Source: Arthrobacter sp. C2
GTDB taxonomy: Bacteria > Actinomycetota > Actinomycetes > Actinomycetales > Micrococcaceae
NCBI GenBank assembly: GCA_024207135.1
Contig: CP042428.1
Coordinates: 2,356,001-2,420,000, forward strand
DNA: 64,000 nt
Direction of reading: 5' to 3'
The notes under the pieces were generated by a model that saw only the letters and a list, made by a program, of their open reading frames with translations, searched no databases and was not told where the DNA came from. Within the stretch, counting starts at the first letter, position 1; every line of letters starts with the position of its first letter. Both the position numbers and the translations under genes were made by a program. Positions 59,342 to 64,000 of the stretch are shown here, piece by piece.

Positions 59342-60265
59342 GTGGTCAACTACACCTTCAAGCAATTGCAGTACTTCATCGCCGTGGCCGATGCCGGCAC
59401 GATCTCCGGTGCCGCGGCCGCCTGCCACATCTCGCAGGCCGCGATGTCCCAGGCCATCGGGGAGCTCGAGCGCATCGTCGGGTCCCAGCTGCTGGTGCGG
59501 CACCGGGCCCGCGGCGTAGTGCTGACCGCGGTGGGGACACATTTCCTGCGCGACGCCAAGGAGCTGGTCAGGCACGCCGAGGAGGTCCAGGAGCTCATCG
59601 GGGAACGGCAGAGCGGCTTGGTGGGGCCGCTGAACATCGGGATGTATTCGGGGCTTTCGGCCTTCTGGCTGCCGGTGGTCTGCGAGCAATTCACCAAGCC
59701 GAACCCGGGCCTGGAGGTGCGCATCACCGAGGGAGACGGTGCCGAGCTGCAGGGGCGCCTGCTCGAGGGCTACCTCGATGCGGTGATCACCCACACCCGG
59801 CACCTGCTGCCCCGTGTGCAGCACACCCCGGTGATGAGCGGGCGCCCCTATGTGCTGCTGGCGGCCGGGCACCGGCTCGCGGGCACCGGTTCCGTGCGCC
59901 TGGCCGACCTGGCCGAGGAGGACTTCGTGTCCCTGGACATCCCCACGGTGCGCGACAACCAGCTGGTCAACCTGCGCATGTCCGGGCTGGACCCGAAGAT
60001 CGCCTGGAGCAGCTCGAACTTCGAGGCGGTGCGCGGCATGGTCGCCCGCGGGCTGGGCTACACGGTGCTGGTGCAGCGCCCGCCGGCGGATGTCAGCTAC
60101 GACGGGCTGCCGCTTGCCGTGCTGGAGATCGAGGGGCAGGTGGGCCACAGCGACATCTGCGTCGCCTACACGGCCGCCGAGCGGCCAAGCCTGCGGCTGC
60201 GCGCCTTCATCGAGTTCTGCGAACGGATCGGGGCCGAACGCGAGCGGGGGCCGGAGACGTCCTGA
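59342..60265 (+). CDS. LysR-family transcriptional regulator
   Basis: 307-aa regulator with the HTH at about 5-62 (LQYFIAVADAGTISGAAAACHISQAAMSQAIGELERIVG) and a substrate-binding-like effector domain (NIGMYSGLSAFWLPVVCEQF, LLEGYLDAVITH, MVARGLGYTVLVQRP). The GTG start has TACGCT 6 nt upstream (leaderless) and also GGGGAG adjoining. It faces a transporter/hydrolase pair on the opposite strand and is the best candidate for their regulator, although it is convergent rather than divergent to them. Effector unknown. Confidence 0.88.
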   Translation: MVNYTFKQLQYFIAVADAGTISGAAAACHISQAAMSQAIGELERIVGSQLLVRHRARGVVLTAVGTHFLRDAKELVRHAEEVQELIGERQSGLVGPLNIGMYSGLSAFWLPVVCEQFTKPNPGLEVRITEGDGAELQGRLLEGYLDAVITHTRHLLPRVQHTPVMSGRPYVLLAAGHRLAGTGSVRLADLAEEDFVSLDIPTVRDNQLVNLRMSGLDPKIAWSSSNFEAVRGMVARGLGYTVLVQRPPADVSYDGLPLAVLEIEGQVGHSDICVAYTAAERPSLRLRAFIEFCERIGAERERGPETS

Positions 60266-60286
60266 ACGGACATTCCCGGCCCCCGC
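60244..60286. terminator. Bidirectional terminator overlapping the LysR stop
   Basis: Perfect 11-bp arms GCGGGGGCCGG and CCGGCCCCCGC, 21 nt apart, with an inner GTCC/GGAC pair. The first arm lies in the last codons of the LysR gene. It can end both converging transcripts. Confidence 0.75.
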
Positions 60287-60308
60287 ATCGCGGCACAGCT
60301 GGCTGGTG

Positions 60309-61649
60309 CTACATCTCCTCGGCGCCCAGGTCCGCGTCCTTGCCTTCCTTGACGCTGCGCATGGCCAGCGCGGCCACGATGAAGACCCCGGCCCACACGG
60401 CCCCGGCGATCCACAGCGAGCCGCCACCGAGCAGCACCAGGCCGGTGACGATCATCGGGGTGAAGCCCGCACCGAGGGTCGACGAGAGCTGGTAGACCAG
60501 CGAGGCCCCGGTGTAGCGGATGCGCGTGGGGAACAGCTCGGCGGTGAAGGCACCGAACGGCCCGAAGATGGTGCCCTGGATGACGCCGTTGGCCAGGAAA
60601 AGCGCGATCGCGAAGAGCCACAGCTCGCCCAGTTGCAGCATCCACATGATCGGCAGCGCGAGCACGGCTCCGGCGATGATGCCGAACATCATCACCGGGC
60701 GGCGGCCCAGCTTGTCCGAGTAGCGGGCGGCAAACCACACCGCCACGATGGTCAGGGTGGCGCCCACGGCCTTGATGTTGAGCACCGCGGTGCGGTCCAT
60801 GCCGGCTTCCTCCACCACGTAGGAGATGGCCCAGACCGTCATGATTCCCTGCACGGTGTAGGAGCTCATGCCCACCAGCGTGCCCATGAGCACGGACTTC
60901 GGGTACTTGGTCAGCACCTGCAGCAGCGGGATCTTCTTCTCCGCGGCCTTGCCCTCCAGGGCCAGGAACAGCGGGGATTCGGTGACCTTCAGGCGGATGA
61001 CCAGGCCGATGGCAACCAGGCCCAGGCTGGCGATGAAGGGGATGCGCCAGCCCCAGGCCAGGAACTGCTCGGTGGGCAGCGTGGAAACGGCGGAGACGGC
61101 AAGGGTAGCCAGCACCGCGCCGGCCGGACCGCCCATGTTTGCGAAGCTGGCGGCGAAGCCGCGGCGTTCCTTGGGTGCGTGTTCCAGTGCCATGAGCATG
61201 GCCCCGCCCCATTCCCCGCCCACGGCCAGGCCCTGGATGACGCGCAGGGTGATAAGTGCGATCGGGGCAATGACACCGACCTGTGCGGTGGGCGGCAGCA
61301 GGCCGATGATGGTCGAGGCGACGCCCATCATCACCATGGAGGTGATCAGCACGCCCTTGCGGCCCAGTTTGTCTCCGTAGTGCCCGAAGATGATGCCGCC
61401 CAGCGGGCGGGCCAGGTAGCCCACCGCGAGCGTGGCGAAGGAGGCGAAGAGCGCCACTGCGGGTGACTGGTTGACGAAGAAGACCTTGTTGAACACCAGC
61501 GACGCGGCGGTGGCGTAAAGGATGAAGTCGTAGAACTCGATGGCGCTGCCGATGAAGGAGGAGGCCAGGATCCTTCGCATGTGCGGATCGTTCAACGACG
61601 GAACGGCGATCTCTGCCGACTGCCCGGCCGATGTCTTGAGGTGGGTCAT
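60309..61649 (-). CDS. MFS transporter, metabolite/H+ symporter (MHS) family
   Basis: 446-aa, 12-helix transporter of the MHS group (ShiA/ProP/KgtP-like), which import shikimate, dicarboxylates, betaines and similar acids. Diagnostic text: SSFIGSAIEFYDFILYATAASLVF in helix 1, GYLARPLGGIIFGHYGDKLGRKGVL, the WGGAMLMALEHAPKERRGFAASF loop and LGRRPVMMFG. Its ATG overlaps the stop of the upstream hydrolase gene by 4 nt, so transport and hydrolysis of one compound are likely coupled. Confidence 0.9.
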   Translation of the reverse strand: MTHLKTSAGQSAEIAVPSLNDPHMRRILASSFIGSAIEFYDFILYATAASLVFNKVFFVNQSPAVALFASFATLAVGYLARPLGGIIFGHYGDKLGRKGVLITSMVMMGVASTIIGLLPPTAQVGVIAPIALITLRVIQGLAVGGEWGGAMLMALEHAPKERRGFAASFANMGGPAGAVLATLAVSAVSTLPTEQFLAWGWRIPFIASLGLVAIGLVIRLKVTESPLFLALEGKAAEKKIPLLQVLTKYPKSVLMGTLVGMSSYTVQGIMTVWAISYVVEEAGMDRTAVLNIKAVGATLTIVAVWFAARYSDKLGRRPVMMFGIIAGAVLALPIMWMLQLGELWLFAIALFLANGVIQGTIFGPFGAFTAELFPTRIRYTGASLVYQLSSTLGAGFTPMIVTGLVLLGGGSLWIAGAVWAGVFIVAALAMRSVKEGKDADLGAEEM

Positions 61650-62692
61650 GGCGCAACCATCAATTCTGTGTGAGCGCGGCTAAAGGAAATGGTATCGAGG
61701 TCATCGGGAACCAGGAAGGTCCCGGAGAAATCCCTGGCGTGGGCGAGCCACGTGGAGACCGGTGTGGTCCCTGGCACCAGGTGGTGCAGGGCCAGGGTGC
61801 GGGCCCCGGCACGTTCGGCCAGCTCGATGGCCTGGGCCGCCGAGGTGTGCGAGAGGCGGTGGTGGTCCATCGAGGCGGCAGCGGCCTCGGTGCCGATGCT
61901 CCCGTAGCTGCGCTGGACCCAGTCGAAGTCGATGGCCTCGTGCAGCAGCAGGTCGGTGTCGCGGGCCAGCCGCACGAGGTTCTCGCACGGTGCGGTGTCC
62001 CCGGAGATTGTCACGGAACCCTCGGCGGTGTCGAAGCGGAAGGCGAAGGCCGGGGCGATCGGCGGGTGTTTGACCAGGGTCGCGGTCACGGTGACCAGCT
62101 CGTCCCGGTAGATCTCGAAGGGCTCGAAACCCTCCGGGGTCGGGTTCGCATTGGGGTGGTAGCCGCTTCCGGCGGGGATCGCGATGTCCGAGGCGATGAA
62201 GTGGTCCAGCGGGGAAGGACGCAGCGCGTCGATCACCCGGTCGTTCAAGTCGGTTCCATAGGCCTGCATGAGGTGGCTGAACATGTCCGCGGTGCCCGGG
62301 GTCGGGTTTTCCGGATACAGCGGGGTCGGCGGGACCTGGGCACGCGAGGAGGCCGGCGGCAGGGCGCCGCGGTCGCCGGGGCCGATGATGTGGACCGGTG
62401 CCTGGCCGGGGGTGATGGTGAAGAGCCCGAAGATCGCCAGCGACGCCAGGTCGATGGTGTGGTCGGAGTGCAGGTGCGTCAGGAAGATCCCGCGCAGGTT
62501 CGCGGTGCTGAACCCGGCCTTCATGAGCTGGTTTCCCACGCCGGTCCCGGCGTCCACCAGGTACACGGCGTCACCGACGACCACTGCGGTGGCGATGCCT
62601 GCACGCTTGCCGGCGTTTTCGCCGGTCCACCAACGCGGGCCGCCGGCCGTGCCCAGGGTTACGACGCGGGGTTTCAGGGAAGTGCCTTGCAC
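61646..62692 (-). CDS. Metallo-beta-lactamase-fold hydrolase
   Basis: 348-aa MBL-fold enzyme. The dinuclear metal site is clear: His73, His75, Asp77 and His78 in LTHLHSDHTID; a further Asp in SGDTAP and His in LALHHLVPG complete it. Overall closest in pattern to the RNase Z/arylsulfatase-like branch used for esters, lactones or sulfates. The GTG start has AAGGAG 8 nt upstream. First gene of the operon with an MHS importer; presumably hydrolyses the imported or related compound. An AT-rich 129-bp region upstream holds the promoter. Substrate unknown. Confidence 0.85.
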   Translation of the reverse strand: MQGTSLKPRVVTLGTAGGPRWWTGENAGKRAGIATAVVVGDAVYLVDAGTGVGNQLMKAGFSTANLRGIFLTHLHSDHTIDLASLAIFGLFTITPGQAPVHIIGPGDRGALPPASSRAQVPPTPLYPENPTPGTADMFSHLMQAYGTDLNDRVIDALRPSPLDHFIASDIAIPAGSGYHPNANPTPEGFEPFEIYRDELVTVTATLVKHPPIAPAFAFRFDTAEGSVTISGDTAPCENLVRLARDTDLLLHEAIDFDWVQRSYGSIGTEAAAASMDHHRLSHTSAAQAIELAERAGARTLALHHLVPGTTPVSTWLAHARDFSGTFLVPDDLDTISFSRAHTELMVAP

Positions 62693-62821
62693 GTGTGATG
62701 CTCCTTATGCGGAAAGAATGAGATGTCCTTCACACAAGGATGTAGCCTCGCGGCACATACGTAAAACTGTTTTTATCGATTCCAATCCCCGGTTTTGCCT
62801 ATACTGGGCCGTTTCCTTCCT
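62693..62821 (-). promoter_or_regulatory. AT-rich promoter region of the MBL/MHS operon
   Basis: Marked AT-rich segment at about 62755-62815, the lowest GC seen near the window end. It contains the small palindrome AAAAC-T-GTTTT at 62763-62773 and TATAGG on the minus strand near 62809. A TTGGAA to ACGTAT pairing with 17-nt spacing is the best promoter guess. Suitable for a LysR regulator, but no specific site is proven. Confidence 0.4.
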
Positions 62822-63625
62822 TCACCCGATGGAGCGGGCCCCCAATTCGGTCAGGCGCACCGCACGCAACCCGTCATAACGGCTGATCCGCGTCAATGCC
62901 TCGGTTCCCCACAAATCCTCAAAGTCATCCATCGCGAATGCGGGATCGACGTAGCGCACATCAACCATTCCGAGCGTCGCCGCGTATTCAAGGAGCAAGG
63001 CCATCAGGTAACGCCTGTCCACGAATCCCTCGAAATCAACGTGGTCATACCCGAGGCTGCCGTACTGGGGATCTTCGACATACAGCTTGAACGCAGCAAA
63101 GTCGTTGCGCGCCACGGTGAAGTGCGAGCCAACGTGGATGGAGGCGTTGAACGCCTGGGTCACCATGGTGAACTCGCTGGTGGAGAGCACTTTCAGGACC
63201 TCCGCCGCCATGAACCTGCGGTTCTTCAACCCGGAGAGCGTGTTGGTCCGTTTCTGCCCCTTGATGGCCTCGATCCGGGACAGCTCGTCGATCACCCCGC
63301 CGCGGACCCACCGGTCCCACAGTCCCAGCAGCACCTCGTCCGGGTCCTTCTTGAGTGCGGCTCGGCCGCGTGCGGTGAGTTCGAGCTTGGTTCCGGCTGC
63401 CAGTCCGCCGGCCTGCAGCAGCAGCGGCCAAGCGAAGGACGCGATGTGCTCATCGGCGTAGAAGTCACCTCCCGGCAAGGCCTCGGCCAGCAGGCGCATG
63501 GTTGCGGCCGACGGCTTCTTGGTCGCTGCGCTGCAACGCACCTGGCCGCCCTCCACCAGCATCAACATGGTATGCAGTTGTTCCCGAGCACGCTCCCGGG
63601 TCTTCAATTCAATTTCGGCAGTCAT
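62822..63625 (-). CDS. Conserved-looking protein of unknown function
   Basis: 267-aa soluble protein. I do not recognise a domain. The N-terminal third (ELKTRERAREQLHTMLMLVEGGQVRCSAATKKPSAATMRLL) and middle (LLQAGGLAAGTKLELTARGRAAL, WDRWVRGGVIDELSRIEAIKG) look like winged-helix modules seen in helicase-associated or regulatory proteins. The C-terminal segment is ALTRISRYDGLRAVRLTELGARSIG, again winged-helix-like. The start MTAEIELK is chosen because GGAAGAG lies upstream and the longer ORF overlaps the divergent promoter region. Possibly a DNA-binding accessory protein (inference). Confidence 0.6.
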   Translation of the reverse strand: MTAEIELKTRERAREQLHTMLMLVEGGQVRCSAATKKPSAATMRLLAEALPGGDFYADEHIASFAWPLLLQAGGLAAGTKLELTARGRAALKKDPDEVLLGLWDRWVRGGVIDELSRIEAIKGQKRTNTLSGLKNRRFMAAEVLKVLSTSEFTMVTQAFNASIHVGSHFTVARNDFAAFKLYVEDPQYGSLGYDHVDFEGFVDRRYLMALLLEYAATLGMVDVRYVDPAFAMDDFEDLWGTEALTRISRYDGLRAVRLTELGARSIG

Positions 63626-63745
63626 GTCATCCACTCTTCCAATGTTCCATGCCCAGGCCTCCGCGTCCACGCAACCGCCCGCTCCCGTGCGTCGATCCGT
63701 TGTACTGTGGTGAGCAGTTGCCCCCCGTCAAGAATGCGAGCCGTC

Positions 63746-64000
63746 GTGCCCAAGAAGAAGAAATCCCCAACCAAGGCCAAACAGGGACACCCGGGCCGCG
63801 CCGCGGCAGCCGCGAACATCGTGAGCATCGACGAGTTCCGTGCCCGCAACACCGGTGACGAGGTGGCCGCGGGGTTCATGAAGTGGGTGCGCGCCAACAC
63901 CGAGCTGCTGCAGCTGGGCGATCCGTTGCCGGTGCTGCGCGCCTTCCTGGAAAACCACGGGGCCTCCGCCCGGACCTCGGTCACCACCGTGCTGGAGCCC
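63746..64000 (+). CDS. Unidentified protein, 5' end only
   Basis: 85 codons are visible and the frame is open at the window end. It begins with GTG and a basic segment VPKKKKSPTKAKQGHPGR, then Ala-rich residues and a helical part (EVAAGFMKWVRANTELLQLGDPLPVLRAFLENHG). The very basic start suggests nucleic-acid contact. It is divergent from the unknown gene at 62.8 kb, 120 bp away. No ribosome site is obvious. The domain cannot be named from this fragment. Confidence 0.5.
   Translation, partial: MPKKKKSPTKAKQGHPGRAAAAANIVSIDEFRARNTGDEVAAGFMKWVRANTELLQLGDPLPVLRAFLENHGASARTSVTTVLEP

Overview
The window is high-GC DNA, densely packed with genes on both strands. Many genes overlap by 4 nt (ATGA or GTGA). 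Several regulators look leaderless, with a TANNNT-type -10 box 6-7 nt before the start codon. A benABCD operon beside a LuxR-type ATPase regulator, intradiol (ortho) catechol genes, and families such as DUF4383 and DUF2127 all point to an actinobacterium. A soil member of the Micrococcaceae (Arthrobacter or Paeniglutamicibacter-like) is my best guess; this is inference, since no rRNA is present. I saw no tRNA, rRNA, insertion sequence, prophage or CRISPR array.

Layout. 1-3.2 kb: a peptide-type binding protein (cut by the window edge) divergent from a flavin-dependent NtaA/SnaA-type monooxygenase, with a strong palindrome between them. 3.2-14 kb: mostly housekeeping and small regulators. These are a Gmad2 membrane protein, malic enzyme, a MarR/MFS efflux pair under a perfect 24-bp palindrome, a solitary antitoxin-like HTH protein, a GerMN lipoprotein, an aminotransferase, DUF503, lactate permease, DUF4383, and an HxlR regulator divergent from an NAD(P)-binding protein. 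14-19.4 kb: a complete peptide-type ABC importer with a fused double ATPase. 19.4-22.6 kb: ArsR with a zinc-type CDF exporter, then a ChrB-like gene with two small membrane proteins.

22.6-38.7 kb is the aromatic catabolism core. It holds benE, benABCD, a benK-like transporter, a large LuxR/AAA regulator, an alpha/beta hydrolase, a small unknown protein, a flavin reductase, catA, and catR-catB-catC. Together they import benzoate, dihydroxylate it, re-aromatise it to catechol, and carry catechol by ortho cleavage to muconolactone and beta-ketoadipate enol-lactone. The later pca steps are not in the window. BenC carries an extra C-terminal domain resembling the FCD ligand-binding domain of GntR regulators.

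38.7-50.2 kb: trpF, a lipoprotein, a branched-chain 2-oxoacid dehydrogenase operon (E1 alpha, E1 beta, E2; no E3), a HisC-like aminotransferase, a holin-like membrane protein, a WXG100-like protein paired with a large alpha/beta-hydrolase-type protein, purB and a two-domain VOC protein. 50.2-57.3 kb: a manganese-type ABC importer with its DtxR/MntR repressor, and a two-component system overlapping an ABC-2 exporter. 57.3-64 kb: an APC permease preceded by a 31-codon ORF, a LysR regulator facing an MHS transporter plus metallo-beta-lactamase-fold hydrolase pair, and two unidentified proteins, the last cut by the window end.
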